41,535 bases of DNA, taken from NCBI RefSeq assembly GCF_005405905.1, contig NZ_BJHU01000033.1:1-41535 (forward strand), written 5' to 3'. Position numbers and translations under genes: made by a program. Positions 8,090 to 17,842 of the stretch are shown piece after piece. Each line of letters starts with the position of its first letter. Position 1 is the stretch's first letter. The stretch comes from Acidovorax sp. NB1 (GTDB taxonomy: Bacteria; Pseudomonadota; Gammaproteobacteria; Burkholderiales; Burkholderiaceae_C). The notes below the pieces were generated by a model. The model was not told the DNA's origin. It made no database searches and saw nothing but the letters and a program-made list of their open reading frames with translations.

Positions 8090-11000
8090 TCACACCGTTG
8101 AGGGCGCGTTCGGGTGAGTCGGCTCTGCGGAGACGTCTTCGTCCTGCTCATCGGGCCGGTGTGCCAGCCGGTAGAGGATGGGCAGCACCAGCAGGGTAAG
8201 CAGGGTTGAAGAAAGGATCCCGCCGATCACCACCGTTGCCAATGGTCGCTGGACCTCGGCGCCCGTACCGGTAGCGATCGCCATGGGTATGAAGCCCAGC
8301 GAGGCGACCAGCGCGGTCATGAGCACTGGCCGCAGGCGGGTCAAGGCCCCCTCACGGATGGCAGTGTCCAGGGGGACGCCTTCCTCTCGCAGGCTGCGGA
8401 TGTACGAGATCATCACTAGGCCGTTCAGCACAGCGACGCCCGACAGCGCGATGAATCCCACGGCGGCGGAAATCGACATCGGGATATCGCGCAGCCAGAG
8501 AGCCAGGATGCCGCCCGTCAAAGCAAAGGGGATGCCAGTGAATACGAGCAGGCCGTCCTTGACATTGCCGAACATGGCGAACAGCAGCACGAAGACCAGC
8601 AGCAGGGATGCTGGCACCACGATCTGCAGACGCCGGGTGGCAGACTGAAGGTTTTCGAACGTACCGCCCCAACTTGTCCAGTAGCCGGTAGGAATCTTGA
8701 TCTGCGCGAGCCCTTGCTCCGCGTCAGAGACGAATGATCCGACATCCCGGCCTCGCACATTGGCGCTGACCACGATACGCCGCTTGCCGTTCTCCCGGCT
8801 CACTTGGTTAGGCCCGGGTGCCAGCTCGAAGCTGGCGACTTCGCCCAGCGGAATGAAGTTGGTACGGGCCTCAGTACCCGACGCCGATCGGGGAAGTGGG
8901 ATGGGCAGGCGCTTCATGCCCTCCAGATCGTTGCGCAGCGTCTCCGGCAGGCGCACCAGAATGTCAAAGCGCCGATCGCCCTCGAACAGCGTTCCCGCCT
9001 CCCGGCCCCCGATGGCCGTCGCAACGGTCTCCTGGATGTCGGCCACGTTCAAGCCGTAGCGGGCCGCCTTCTGGCGGTCGATGTTGACCGTGAGCATGGG
9101 CAGGCCCGTCGTCTGCTCGACTTTCACTTCCGAGGCACCCTGGATCTTTTGCAGCATCGCAGAGACTTCCTCGGCCGTCTTGTTCAAAACGTCCATGTCG
9201 TCGCCGAAGATCTTGACCGCCACATCGCTTCGCACGCCTGAGATCAGTTCGTTGAAGCGAAGCTGGATGGGTTGCGAGAACTCGTAGTTGTTGCCGGGGA
9301 TCTTCCCGATCACCCCTTGAATAGCGGCGAGTAGTTCGTCGCGGGTTTTTCTGGGCTCAGGCCACTCACTCATCGGTTTGAGCATGATGTAGCCGTCCGA
9401 GATGTTGGGCGGCATGGGGTCCGACGCGATCTCTGCCGTGCCCGTGCGTGCAAAGATTCGCTCGATCTCTGGGAATTTCGCCTTGAGCGTTTTCTCGATC
9501 TGCTGCTGCATGGCCACCGACTGCGAGAGGCTGGTGCCCGGAATTCGCAGTGCCTGTATGGCGAAATCGCCCTCGTTGAGGTTGGGTACGAATTCGCTGC
9601 CCATGCGTGTTGCTATGAGCCCGCACAGGACCACGGCTACAGCAGCAACGCTCAAGACCACCGCCTTGGCGCCCATCACCCGATCGAGCAAGGGCGCGTA
9701 CAGGCGCTTGGCACCGCCCAGCAAGAAGTTTTCTTTCTCGCTGACCTTGTTGCCGATGAACAGGGCGACGGCCGCAGGAATGAAGGTCACCGAGAGAATC
9801 ATCGCGCCGACGAGGGCCGCCACCACGGTGAACGCCATTGGATGGAACATCTTGCCCTCCACGCCGGTGAGCGCAAAGATCGGCAGGTACACCACCATGA
9901 TGATGAGCTGGCCGAACAGCAAGGCACGGCGCGATTCCTTGGAGGCCAGGAAAACCTCGTGGAAACGCTCTGCTCGCGTGAGCGGTCGGCCATAGTGCGC
10001 CTGCGCATGGGCGAGGCGACGCACACAGTTCTCCACGATCACCACGGCGCCGTCGATGATGATGCCGAAGTCCAGCGCGCCCAGGCTCATTAGGTTCGCA
10101 CTGACCTTGTACGACACCATCCCGGTGAAGGTAAAGAGCATGGACAGCGGAATGACGGTTGCCGTGATGATGGCCGCCCGGATGTTGCCCAGGAAAAGAA
10201 ACAGGATGACGATCACGAGGATCGCGCCTTCCAAGAGGTTCTTCTTGACGGTGCTGATCGCTTTGTCCACTAGGACCGTGCGGTCGTAGACCGTCACCGC
10301 GTGTACGCCCTCGGGCAGGCTGCGGTTGACCTCGATCATTTTTTTGTCCACGGCCTGGGACACGGTACGGCTGTTCTCGCCGATCAGCATGAATACGGTG
10401 CCTAGGACGACCTCTCTGCCATTGTCGGTCGCCGCGCCCGTGCGAAGCTCGCGTCCGATGCCTACTTCCGCCACATCGCGAATACGCACGGGTACGCCAT
10501 TGGCGCTGCTCAGGATGACGTTTCCGATGTCCTCCAGAGTGCGGACCTGGCCAGGCGCGCGGATGAGGTACTGCTCGCCACGCTTTTCGATGTACCCAGC
10601 ACCAACGTTGCCGTTGTTGCGATCGATCGCCGTGACGATGTCCTGCAGCGTGACGCCCAGCGATGCGAGGCGCTCGGGCGACGGTGCAATCTGGTATTCC
10701 TTGGCAAACCCGCCGATGGAATTGATTTCCGTGACACCCGGCACGTTGCGCAACTGAGGCTTGATGATCCAGTCCTGGATTTCGCGCAGGTCGGTGGCGG
10801 TGTAGGGAGTGCCGTCCGGTTTCTTCGCGCCGTCCTTGGTCTCCACGGTCCAGAGGTAGATTTCCCCCAATCCGGTCGATATTGGTCCCATTGCTGGCGT
10901 GATGCCTGCCGGAAGCCGGTCACGCGCTTCCTGGATGCGTTCATTGACCAGTTGACGCGCGAAGTAGATGTCGGTGCCGTCCTTGAAGATCACCGTCACC

Positions 11001-11275
11001 TGCGACAGGCCGTAGCGAGAGAGAGAGCGGGTCTGCTCCAGGTTGGGCAGTCCTGCCATCACTGTCTCGATGGGGTAGGTCACACGCTGCTCGGTCTCCA
11101 ACGGCGAGTAGCCCGACGCCTGCGTGTTGATCTGGACCTGGACATTCGTGATGTCAGGTACCGCATCGATCGGCAGCTTCTGGTAATTGAAGACACCCAG
11201 CGCTGCCATGGCTAGTACGGCAAGCAGTACCAACCACCGTTGCTCGATCGAGAATCGAATCAGTTTTTCAAACAT
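8090..11275 (-). CDS. czcA: Heavy-metal RND efflux pump, CzcA type
   Basis: A 1061-residue inner-membrane pump of the heavy-metal RND family, driven by the proton gradient. It starts with MFEKLIRFSIEQRW and PIDAVPDITNVQVQ, typical of CzcA. The fourth-helix signature is DFGIIIDGAVVIVEN, the HME-1 pattern assigned to Zn/Co/Cd pumps and unlike the D-A-A-I-V-M-I-E-N pattern of Cu/Ag pumps. Two large periplasmic loops and twelve membrane helices are consistent with length. It follows czcB by 14 bases. Together with CzcB and CzcC it forms the trans-envelope complex. Confidence 0.95.
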   Translation of the reverse strand: MFEKLIRFSIEQRWLVLLAVLAMAALGVFNYQKLPIDAVPDITNVQVQINTQASGYSPLETEQRVTYPIETVMAGLPNLEQTRSLSRYGLSQVTVIFKDGTDIYFARQLVNERIQEARDRLPAGITPAMGPISTGLGEIYLWTVETKDGAKKPDGTPYTATDLREIQDWIIKPQLRNVPGVTEINSIGGFAKEYQIAPSPERLASLGVTLQDIVTAIDRNNGNVGAGYIEKRGEQYLIRAPGQVRTLEDIGNVILSSANGVPVRIRDVAEVGIGRELRTGAATDNGREVVLGTVFMLIGENSRTVSQAVDKKMIEVNRSLPEGVHAVTVYDRTVLVDKAISTVKKNLLEGAILVIVILFLFLGNIRAAIITATVIPLSMLFTFTGMVSYKVSANLMSLGALDFGIIIDGAVVIVENCVRRLAHAQAHYGRPLTRAERFHEVFLASKESRRALLFGQLIIMVVYLPIFALTGVEGKMFHPMAFTVVAALVGAMILSVTFIPAAVALFIGNKVSEKENFLLGGAKRLYAPLLDRVMGAKAVVLSVAAVAVVLCGLIATRMGSEFVPNLNEGDFAIQALRIPGTSLSQSVAMQQQIEKTLKAKFPEIERIFARTGTAEIASDPMPPNISDGYIMLKPMSEWPEPRKTRDELLAAIQGVIGKIPGNNYEFSQPIQLRFNELISGVRSDVAVKIFGDDMDVLNKTAEEVSAMLQKIQGASEVKVEQTTGLPMLTVNIDRQKAARYGLNVADIQETVATAIGGREAGTLFEGDRRFDILVRLPETLRNDLEGMKRLPIPLPRSASGTEARTNFIPLGEVASFELAPGPNQVSRENGKRRIVVSANVRGRDVGSFVSDAEQGLAQIKIPTGYWTSWGGTFENLQSATRRLQIVVPASLLLVFVLLFAMFGNVKDGLLVFTGIPFALTGGILALWLRDIPMSISAAVGFIALSGVAVLNGLVMISYIRSLREEGVPLDTAIREGALTRLRPVLMTALVASLGFIPMAIATGTGAEVQRPLATVVIGGILSSTLLTLLVLPILYRLAHRPDEQDEDVSAEPTHPNAPSTV

Positions 11276-11289
11276 TGAGGAACTCCGGG

Positions 11290-12885
11290 TCAGTGCGTGT
11301 GTTCGGCTGATCCCTTGCCGAGTTCGGACTTAACGACAAAACTGCCTGCTGCCGCGTAAGGCATACCGGCCTTCAGGCCCCGGACGACCTCGACCCGCTT
11401 GCCATCGCTGCGACCCAACTGCACTGGCTGAGCGATGAAGCCGCCGTTGACCTTAAGAAACACCACGGGCTTTTCGCCGATGCTTTGAACCGCATCCGCA
11501 GAGATCGTCACAGGGATCGAGGCTTCTTCGGATACGACCTCCACGTTGACAAAAAGTCCCGGACGCCAGGCACCCTTGGGGTTGTCCAGTACGACACGCG
11601 CCTTGGCGGTGCGCGTCTGCTCGCCAATGAGCGCGCCGACAAAGGCCACAGTGCCCGTGGCGGACGCATCAAACGCTGTGGCCTTGATGGTCACCCTTTC
11701 TCCGACCCGCACTTGTGATATGTCTTTGGCTGGAACATTGATTTCGGCCCACACCTTGCTGAGATCAGAGATCGTGAAGACGGCCGCGTCTTCCTTGACC
11801 GCCTCGCCCAGGCTGATGTGCTTCTCGATGACGACGCCATCGAAAGGCGCCCGCAGTTCGAGCCGATTGAGCCCGGAAGCGGAGGATCCCGAGAGGCCGA
11901 GCGCGCCCAACTTCTGATGGGCGTTGGCAACAGCAACTTCGGCCTCGCTCAAGGCCTGCTTGGCCTGGAGGTAGTCCTGTTCAGCCGAGACTTTCTGCTC
12001 CCAGAGCTTCTTCTCGCGGTCATACGTTGTTTTGGCCAAAGCCAGGCGTTTCTGAGCGGTCTGCAGTTCGCTGCGTTGCTCGGAAGCCATAGGGCTGGCG
12101 ATCGCGGCCAGGATCTGCCCCTTCTTGACGACCTGGCCCAGATTAGCGCTGACGCTTTCCACCACGCCTGCCAGGCGTGGGACCACATGCGATGTCCGGT
12201 CCTCATTGAGGCGGATTTCGCCCGGCAGCAGCAATGCCGTTTTGATGGTAGCTGCCGAGGCAGTGTCCACTCCGATCGCGGCGGCTTTGATCTGGGCATC
12301 AGTGAGTTCGACCTTGCCTTCTTCTTTGCTCATGACGAACATGAACGGTTCGGTAGCCGTCTGGGCAATGATTTCGATCTCGAACGCATGCGGCTCTGCA
12401 ACCACCTCCCGACTCACCCAACTTCCTTTTTCAGGAGTGAATGTCAGTTTTTGTGTTTCCTGCGTCAGGCGAGTGATCGTTGCCGAAACAGATGCAGTCC
12501 CGGCAGGCAACGATTTGTCCTTGTCGGACATCCAGATGCGCAGCCGAGGTTCCCCGCCGTCTTCCACGAGCAACGCCTCCAGGCTGAAATCGCCTTCCTT
12601 GAAGAGGCTTCCGCCGTTCGGTCCCTTGGCCTGGCTCTCCTCGTGGTGCTCTCCATCCTCATGGCCTTTGTCATGGCCGTGTCCATCACCTCCACCTTTT
12701 CCATGATGCTCACCATCGCCATGGCCTTTCTCCTCCGCGTGTGCTCCATGTCCATGGCCATCACCGCCCGCTGTGCTGGGCTTGCCGCTCTTCAAGATGA
12801 AGGCTCCCGCACCAACCCCCATGGCGATAACGACCGCGATGGCAATGAGGTGCTTTTTGCTGATACTGGTTGTGCTGCTGTTCAT
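11290..12885 (-). CDS. czcB: RND periplasmic adaptor CzcB, His-rich
   Basis: A 531-residue membrane-fusion adaptor linking CzcA to CzcC. One N-terminal anchor helix (about 11-31) is followed by a His/Gly/Asp/Glu-rich stretch (residues 41-82) with eleven histidines, a likely metal-binding loop. The body has the barrel-sandwich and hairpin pattern (VVPRLAGVVESVSANLG, then a long coiled hairpin near 260-320, then APFDGVVIEKHISLGE). Its stop lies 14 bases before czcA, and its start 7 bases after the czcC stop, so it is co-transcribed. It is longer than many adaptors because of the His-rich part and a domain near 85-190. Confidence 0.93.
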   Translation of the reverse strand: MNSSTTSISKKHLIAIAVVIAMGVGAGAFILKSGKPSTAGGDGHGHGAHAEEKGHGDGEHHGKGGGDGHGHDKGHEDGEHHEESQAKGPNGGSLFKEGDFSLEALLVEDGGEPRLRIWMSDKDKSLPAGTASVSATITRLTQETQKLTFTPEKGSWVSREVVAEPHAFEIEIIAQTATEPFMFVMSKEEGKVELTDAQIKAAAIGVDTASAATIKTALLLPGEIRLNEDRTSHVVPRLAGVVESVSANLGQVVKKGQILAAIASPMASEQRSELQTAQKRLALAKTTYDREKKLWEQKVSAEQDYLQAKQALSEAEVAVANAHQKLGALGLSGSSASGLNRLELRAPFDGVVIEKHISLGEAVKEDAAVFTISDLSKVWAEINVPAKDISQVRVGERVTIKATAFDASATGTVAFVGALIGEQTRTAKARVVLDNPKGAWRPGLFVNVEVVSEEASIPVTISADAVQSIGEKPVVFLKVNGGFIAQPVQLGRSDGKRVEVVRGLKAGMPYAAAGSFVVKSELGKGSAEHTH

Positions 12886-12892
12886 GATGTTC

Positions 12893-14251
12893 TCAGTTCA
12901 GAGGCGCGCTCTGGCCGTTGAAAGTGGGATTGCCCGTAAGGCGTGCGATGTCTGCAGCTGCGCGATGAGCTTCCGCGACGGCCTTTAGGTACTGGGACTT
13001 GGATGCAAGGTAGGTTCGTTGTGCGTCCAGCACTTCCAGGAAGTTGAACTTCCCGTTCTCGAAGCCGGTGATCGCCGCGTCGTACGCTGACCTGGCACCT
13101 GGAAGAACCTCTCGTTCCAGCGCCTGAACCTCGACAGTGATGGCCGCGATCTTTTCTCTAGCCTGAGAAATCTCGCTTTGGACGCGAATGGTGGTAGCCC
13201 TCAGGTCGTCTTGTGCCTTGTCCTCCAACTTCAAGGCTTCAAGCAGATTGCCTTGGTTGCGGTCAAACACTGGTAGAGGTACTGAGAACCCCAGAAGCGC
13301 CACATTGCGTTGAGTTTCGTTGCTGCGCTTGACGCCGACGCTCACGGTAAGGTCAGGCACACTCTTGCTTTTCTCCACAGCGGTAAGCGCGCGGCGACGA
13401 TCCACCTCCAGGCGCGCCCGCACTAAAGCTGGGGAAGACGCAGCAAGCGTTAGAAGATCGGCAGTTGCAGGAACCGCGGGCACTTGATCCGCTTTGCCAT
13501 CCAGAACAAGAGGTACCGGGTCTGTCTTGCCAAGCAAAGCCAGCAATCGCGTCTGCGCGTTACGCTCCTCGCTCGCAGCCTGGACCAGCTCGACCCGCAC
13601 GCTAGCCTCCGCAACTTTGGCCTTGGTCTCTTCCACGGGTGAGACTTTGCCGGCAGCGACCCGCTTCCCAACGTTCTCCGTGGTTGCTTTTGCCAACAAA
13701 ACGCTCTCATTGGCCAGAATTCGGCGCTCCTGAGCATTGAGTGCATCAAAGTAGGCGGCGACGACATGGGCACGAACTGTTGCCTTGACCTCATCCAGGT
13801 CCACCTGGGCCTGCTCACGCGCCTTCTCCGCAGCCTTCGTCCGTGCTGCGCGTTTGCCTCCAAGTTCGATTGGCAAGTTGATTTGCCAGCTCTGCGCACG
13901 CGACTGTGTGCGAGTATCTTCAAGCGAGTAAGCCAACTCCGGATTGGGACGCGCCTGTCCTTGCAAGACCTGCCCCTCAGCAGCCTGTACTTGACGCAGG
14001 GCCGCTGCGACCTCTGGGTTGTTCTCCAACGCCTGCGCGAGTGCCTGCGTCAGCGAAAGCGGTGGCGCACTCAGCGCTGCAGCTCCAGCGACTGCGTGAA
14101 TCTGACCTGCAGGCGGAGCTTGGCCAAGAGTCTGAGCGATAGCTCCACTCGTAGTGATCAGCAGCAGTAGTGAGGTGCTGATCGCACGAACGGTTTTTTT
14201 TCGGCGGCATTGCGCGCCGAGTTGTTTTTGAATGTAGGAACCCTTGAACAT
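12893..14251 (-). CDS. czcC: Outer-membrane channel CzcC (TolC family)
   Basis: A 452-residue outer-membrane factor. It has a signal-peptide-like basic N-terminus with a hydrophobic core (AISTSLLLLITTSGAIA) and two long heptad-containing helical repeats (LTQALAQALENNPEVAAALRQ, and LSLTQ/ANESVLLAKATTENVG regions) typical of TolC-type proteins. I chose the ATG at 14251 because GGAG lies about six bases upstream; an earlier in-frame ATG at 14278 has no such site. It is 7 bases from czcB and 153 bases from czcI, all on the minus strand. It forms the outer-membrane exit of the Czc pump. Confidence 0.92.
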   Translation of the reverse strand: MFKGSYIQKQLGAQCRRKKTVRAISTSLLLLITTSGAIAQTLGQAPPAGQIHAVAGAAALSAPPLSLTQALAQALENNPEVAAALRQVQAAEGQVLQGQARPNPELAYSLEDTRTQSRAQSWQINLPIELGGKRAARTKAAEKAREQAQVDLDEVKATVRAHVVAAYFDALNAQERRILANESVLLAKATTENVGKRVAAGKVSPVEETKAKVAEASVRVELVQAASEERNAQTRLLALLGKTDPVPLVLDGKADQVPAVPATADLLTLAASSPALVRARLEVDRRRALTAVEKSKSVPDLTVSVGVKRSNETQRNVALLGFSVPLPVFDRNQGNLLEALKLEDKAQDDLRATTIRVQSEISQAREKIAAITVEVQALEREVLPGARSAYDAAITGFENGKFNFLEVLDAQRTYLASKSQYLKAVAEAHRAAADIARLTGNPTFNGQSAPLN

Positions 14252-14404
14252 CCGATTCTCCAGTGATGACGAACACACAGGAATCGGCGGGGCGGCGCCT
14301 GGGCTTCCAGACGACCGGTCAAATACATACAGCGCACGCTATGGCGCCTGCTCTCAGCGAGCAGATGCAGATGACTGAAGCAAAAAAGTAGTTGCCCCCG
14401 CCGA

Positions 14405-14764
14405 TCAGGCGAGGGAAAGCCACTGAGGGCGGTCCGGAGGTACAGCCGCTACGCCCGTCAGGGGAAAAGCGGCACGGACCGTGACACTGGATTGATTGGA
14501 GGTCGCCGCCTGACCTGCCAGCAAGTGCGTGACGCCAATGCCCAGCCCGTGGCAGAGGCAGCAGTCCACATCGAAGGTGTCTGATGCCTGAAGACCGTCG
14601 TCTGCCTTGCCTGGCAAGTTTGAAGCTTCGTGATTGTGCTCGTGATGGCCCACGTGCTGTGACTGGGCAGGCGCGCGCTCATGCATGCAATAGGTCGCCA
14701 CCGCAGCCCAGCTGAACTGGAACGGTAGCAAAACGAGCAACAGTGTGGCGAACCAACGACCCAT
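14405..14764 (-). CDS. czcI: CzcI-like small periplasmic protein
   Basis: A 119-residue protein with a signal peptide (MGRWFATLLLVLLPFQFSWA, cleavage about 22). Mature residues include CMHERAPAQSQHVGHHEHNH and a DVDCCLCHG cluster, giving several possible Zn/Cd ligands. Its position as first gene of czcCBA and its Cys/His pattern match CzcI of Cupriavidus, thought to be a regulator or metal sensor of the operon. The ATG at 14764 is preferred over a TTG two codons upstream. No clear ribosome site is present: a TAGACT that could serve as -10 lies only about ten bases upstream, so the mRNA might be leaderless. Confidence 0.75.
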   Translation of the reverse strand: MGRWFATLLLVLLPFQFSWAAVATYCMHERAPAQSQHVGHHEHNHEASNLPGKADDGLQASDTFDVDCCLCHGLGIGVTHLLAGQAATSNQSSVTVRAAFPLTGVAAVPPDRPQWLSLA

Positions 14765-14958
14765 ATACAAAGTCTAGCATGCGCTTTCAGACGACCCGTG
14801 CTGAGAATGACGCACGGGGGCGATAACTTGACGGGTGAATTTTTCAAGTCCGAGGGGATTCTAGAAGACACGTGGCAACGGTGACGTGGCGCCAAGATTA
14901 CGATTCTGAAAGATTTGTCGTCCCAGCCACCGCTCTGAAGTTCACGGTATCTCCGTCC

Positions 14959-17367
14959 TCAAGGCTTCCAAGAACGCAGCAGCAACGCATTGGTCACCAC
15001 ACTCACGCTGCTGAGGGCCATAGCTGCTCCCGCCACCATGGGATTCAACAGGCCAAATGCAGCCAAGGGGATCCCGACCACGTTGTACGCGAATGCCCAG
15101 AAAAGGTTCTGACGGATCTTTGCGTACGTGCGCCGGGAGATGTCGATGGCATCTGCGATCAACGCAGGGTCACCACGCATCAGCGTGATCCCCGCAGCAT
15201 GCATGGCCACGTCGGTGCCCGTGGACATGGCAATTCCCACGTTCGCTGCCGCCAGAGCAGGCGCGTCATTGATTCCGTCGCCCACCATTGCAACATGCCT
15301 GCCACCTGACTTGAGCTGGGCCACGATATCCGCCTTGCCTTCCGGCAGCACATCGGCACGAACCTGATCGATGCCCAACGCGCGGGCTACTGCGCCTGCG
15401 CTTCCCTTGTTGTCTCCGGTGACCAGGACGGTCTGGGTGCCCAGAGCATGCAGTTGGGCAATGGCCTGTTGTGAGCTGGGCTTCACTGTGTCTCCAAATG
15501 CCAATAGTCCCATCACTTCTGGCGCATCGGTCACGTCCGCCAACCAAGATACAGTGCGGCCCTCTTGCTGCATCTGCGCTGCAGCCCCGGTCAGACTGGC
15601 CGTGTTGACACCCAACTCCTCCATGTAACGTGTACTCCCGAGGCGGATCTGGCGTCCTTTGATGACAGCAGACATGCCTCTGCCAGCGACCGCTGTGACC
15701 TCAGTGGCACGAGGAACGGTCACACCCTGGGTGCGTGCAGCGTCCATCACGGCCTTTGCCAGTGGATGCTCGCTGCCGTTCTGAATGGCCGCAGCAAACG
15801 GAAGCAACTGATCCTGGAGGCCTTCTGCAGGCATCGCAGCCGTCAAAGTGGGCTTCCCCTCGGTCAGGGTGCCGGTCTTGTCGAATGCCACGGTGTCGAT
15901 GCGGTGGGCAACCTCCAGCGCTTCTGCATCCTTGATCAGAATGCCGTGGCGTGCTGCTACGCCAGTGCCCGCCATGATTGCGGTGGGAGTTGCCAAGCCC
16001 AGCGCACAAGGGCATGCGATCACAAGTACCGCAACAGCATTGAGGATCGCCTGCTCCCAGTTGCCTGTAGCGAAGCCCCAGCCCATCAGTGTGATGGCAG
16101 CAAGACCGAGCACGACAGGCACGAAGACAGCACTGACTTCATCCACTATTCGTTGGATGGGGGCCTTCTTTGCCTGCGCCGACTCAACCATTCGCACGAT
16201 GCGCGACAGGGTTGACTCTGCGCCAATGGCAGTCGTCCGTACCAGCAGCAAGCCCTCCGCATTCACGGCGCCCCCCGTCACTTTGTCGCCGACATGCTTC
16301 GCCACAGGCAGGCTCTCCCCGGTGATCAATGACTCATCCACCTGGCTGGCGCCTTCGATCACCGAGCCGTCTACCGGGACTCTCTCCCCTGGGCGGACAA
16401 CCACCGTATCACCTACTTTCACGCGTGAAAGCGGTAGATCGACGTCGCCGTCATCAGTGCGCACGCGTGCAACTTCTGGGCGCAGCGCATGCAGCGCCCG
16501 GATCGCTTCTGTGGTTTGCCGCTTGGCTCGGGCTTCCAGCCACTTCCCGAGAAGGACTAGCGTGACGATGACAGCGGAGGCTTCAAAGTACAGGTGGGGC
16601 GTGCCGTGCTCAGCGTGCTTGAACAGCAGGTACAAGCTCAAGCCGTACCCGGCCGACGTACCCAATGCGACCAGCAGATCCATGTTGCCTGCGCCTGCAC
16701 GAAGAGCCTTCCAGCCAGCGCGGTAGAACCTCGCGCCCAGCCAGAACTGCACAGGCGTGGCCAGGGCCAGTTGAATCCAGCCGTTGAGCGTCCAGTCTAG
16801 ACCGAACAGCATGCCAAGCATGGGCAATACCAGGGGGAAGGACAGACCAGCGGCCAGAGCGACAGGCCACCAGGGCGCCGACTGCTTGTCGTGTTCGGTG
16901 GGAGTGTTCGTGTCCGCAACCTGTGCCTCATAGCCCGCCTTTACAACGGCGGCTACCAGACGTTCGGGAGGCAATCCTGCATCGAAACGAACCTGCGCAC
17001 GCTCCGTGGCTAGATTGACTTCCGCGTGCTTGACGCCCGGTACACCCTTCAGCGCTTTTTCGACACGTCCCACGCACGACGCGCAGGTCATCCCATCGAT
17101 CAGCAGCTCCACGGACTCTTCCGCCACTGCGTATCCAGCCTTTTCGACAGCCGCAGCCAAGGCCGGGACTGGCACCGTAGATGCGGCAACCACGGAGGCG
17201 CGTTCAGTAGCAATATTCACGGTCACCTCGCGGACCCCAGGGACGGCTTTGAGGGCCTTTTCAACGCGTCCAACGCAAGAGCCGCAGGTCATGCCAAGTA
17301 TCGGAAGATTCAGGTGTGCGATCGATAGTGAGGCGGACGGCCCCGCTTCATGGGCAGTGGTATTCAT
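14959..17367 (-). CDS. copA: Cu+-exporting P1B-type ATPase CopA
   Basis: An 802-residue ATPase that exports Cu+ or Ag+ from cytoplasm to periplasm. Two N-terminal heavy-metal domains carry GMTCGSC (about 26-31) and GMTCASC (near 100). The membrane site is CPC ([15 protein letters not shown]), followed by [11 protein letters not shown] and [17 protein letters not shown] chose ATG 17367 because GGAG lies six bases upstream; upstream in-frame starts lack one. The gene is divergent from copZ and cueR. The gap to copZ holds a MerR-type promoter toward copZ, but I see no clear one toward copA, so its start of transcription is open. CopZ probably delivers copper to this pump. Confidence 0.95.
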   Translation of the reverse strand: MNTTAHEAGPSASLSIAHLNLPILGMTCGSCVGRVEKALKAVPGVREVTVNIATERASVVAASTVPVPALAAAVEKAGYAVAEESVELLIDGMTCASCVGRVEKALKGVPGVKHAEVNLATERAQVRFDAGLPPERLVAAVVKAGYEAQVADTNTPTEHDKQSAPWWPVALAAGLSFPLVLPMLGMLFGLDWTLNGWIQLALATPVQFWLGARFYRAGWKALRAGAGNMDLLVALGTSAGYGLSLYLLFKHAEHGTPHLYFEASAVIVTLVLLGKWLEARAKRQTTEAIRALHALRPEVARVRTDDGDVDLPLSRVKVGDTVVVRPGERVPVDGSVIEGASQVDESLITGESLPVAKHVGDKVTGGAVNAEGLLLVRTTAIGAESTLSRIVRMVESAQAKKAPIQRIVDEVSAVFVPVVLGLAAITLMGWGFATGNWEQAILNAVAVLVIACPCALGLATPTAIMAGTGVAARHGILIKDAEALEVAHRIDTVAFDKTGTLTEGKPTLTAAMPAEGLQDQLLPFAAAIQNGSEHPLAKAVMDAARTQGVTVPRATEVTAVAGRGMSAVIKGRQIRLGSTRYMEELGVNTASLTGAAAQMQQEGRTVSWLADVTDAPEVMGLLAFGDTVKPSSQQAIAQLHALGTQTVLVTGDNKGSAGAVARALGIDQVRADVLPEGKADIVAQLKSGGRHVAMVGDGINDAPALAAANVGIAMSTGTDVAMHAAGITLMRGDPALIADAIDISRRTYAKIRQNLFWAFAYNVVGIPLAAFGLLNPMVAGAAMALSSVSVVTNALLLRSWKP

Positions 17368-17485
17368 AGCAATCTCCATGTGGTGTTCAACTTCGGCGTT
17401 AACCGGCAGAGTTCGAACTTTCAGGGTTGACACGATGGGAGACGCAAGCGAGGCGGCGCTCCTGATTGGATATCTATCTGGTCAC

Positions 17486-17516
17486 TTGACCTTGCCCCAG
17501 TGGCAGACCGGAGACT
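17486..17516 (+). promoter_or_regulatory. CueR-type promoter ahead of copZ
   Basis: TTGACC at 17486-17491, a 19-bp spacer with half-sites ACCTTGC and GCAGACC, and a poor -10 (GAGACT, 17511-17516). The layout is superimposable on Escherichia coli copA, which CueR controls, but the right half-site is degenerate. It lies 33 bases before copZ. Confidence 0.55.
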
Positions 17517-17549
17517 GAAAGCCTCTTAACTTTTTCCAAGAGGTGAAAA

Positions 17550-17741
17550 ATGCATGAATTCCAACTCCCCGACATGACCTGCGGACACTGCGCGGGGATG
17601 GTGAGCCAGACGCTTCAGATGACAGACCCTGAATGCAAAGTGCAGGTGGACATGTCCAAACGCATGGTCATTGTGCAAAGTGCGGAAGATCGCAAGACAC
17701 TGGTCGAGGCACTGACCGAAGCTGGATATCCGCCCGCCTGA
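17550..17741 (+). CDS. copZ: CopZ-like copper chaperone (heavy-metal-associated domain)
   Basis: A 63-residue single heavy-metal-associated domain. It has the Cu+ site MTCGHC near residues 9-14, then the predicted alpha-beta pattern and a C-terminal EALTEAGYPPA turn. It should bind Cu+ in the cytoplasm and pass it to the copA product. AGAGG lies upstream of the ATG. It is divergent from copA, and cueR follows on the same strand after about 100 bases with its own promoter. Size and motif are normal for CopZ. Confidence 0.85.
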   Translation: MHEFQLPDMTCGHCAGMVSQTLQMTDPECKVQVDMSKRMVIVQSAEDRKTLVEALTEAGYPPA

Positions 17742-17774
17742 TCTAGGCTTTACAGACGCCAATATTCAGAGCGC

Positions 17775-17820
17775 TTGACATTGACACGGTGGTAAGGACG
17801 AAAGTCCTTGCTACCGTGTT
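17775..17820 (+). promoter_or_regulatory. MerR-type promoter of cueR with a large inverted repeat
   Basis: TTGACA (17775-17780) followed by a 19-bp spacer and GAAAGT as a weak -10. From 17784 the sequence forms a 16-bp imperfect inverted repeat, ACACGGTGGTAAGGAC, with GAAA as loop and GTCCTTGCTACCGTGT as the other arm (two mismatches). The left arm carries the expected CueR half-site, so autoregulation is likely. The hairpin could also form in the transcript. Confidence 0.6.
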
Positions 17821-17842
17821 ATTCCTTTGCACAGGAGCATCC

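Noticed and set aside
12650..12770. Repeat-like stretch that could suggest an array
   Set aside because: It is the His/Gly codon-rich part of czcB, not a CRISPR or tandem-repeat array.
11818..12921. 367-codon plus-strand frame over czcB
   Set aside because: It is antisense to czcB, has no ribosome site and no family likeness.
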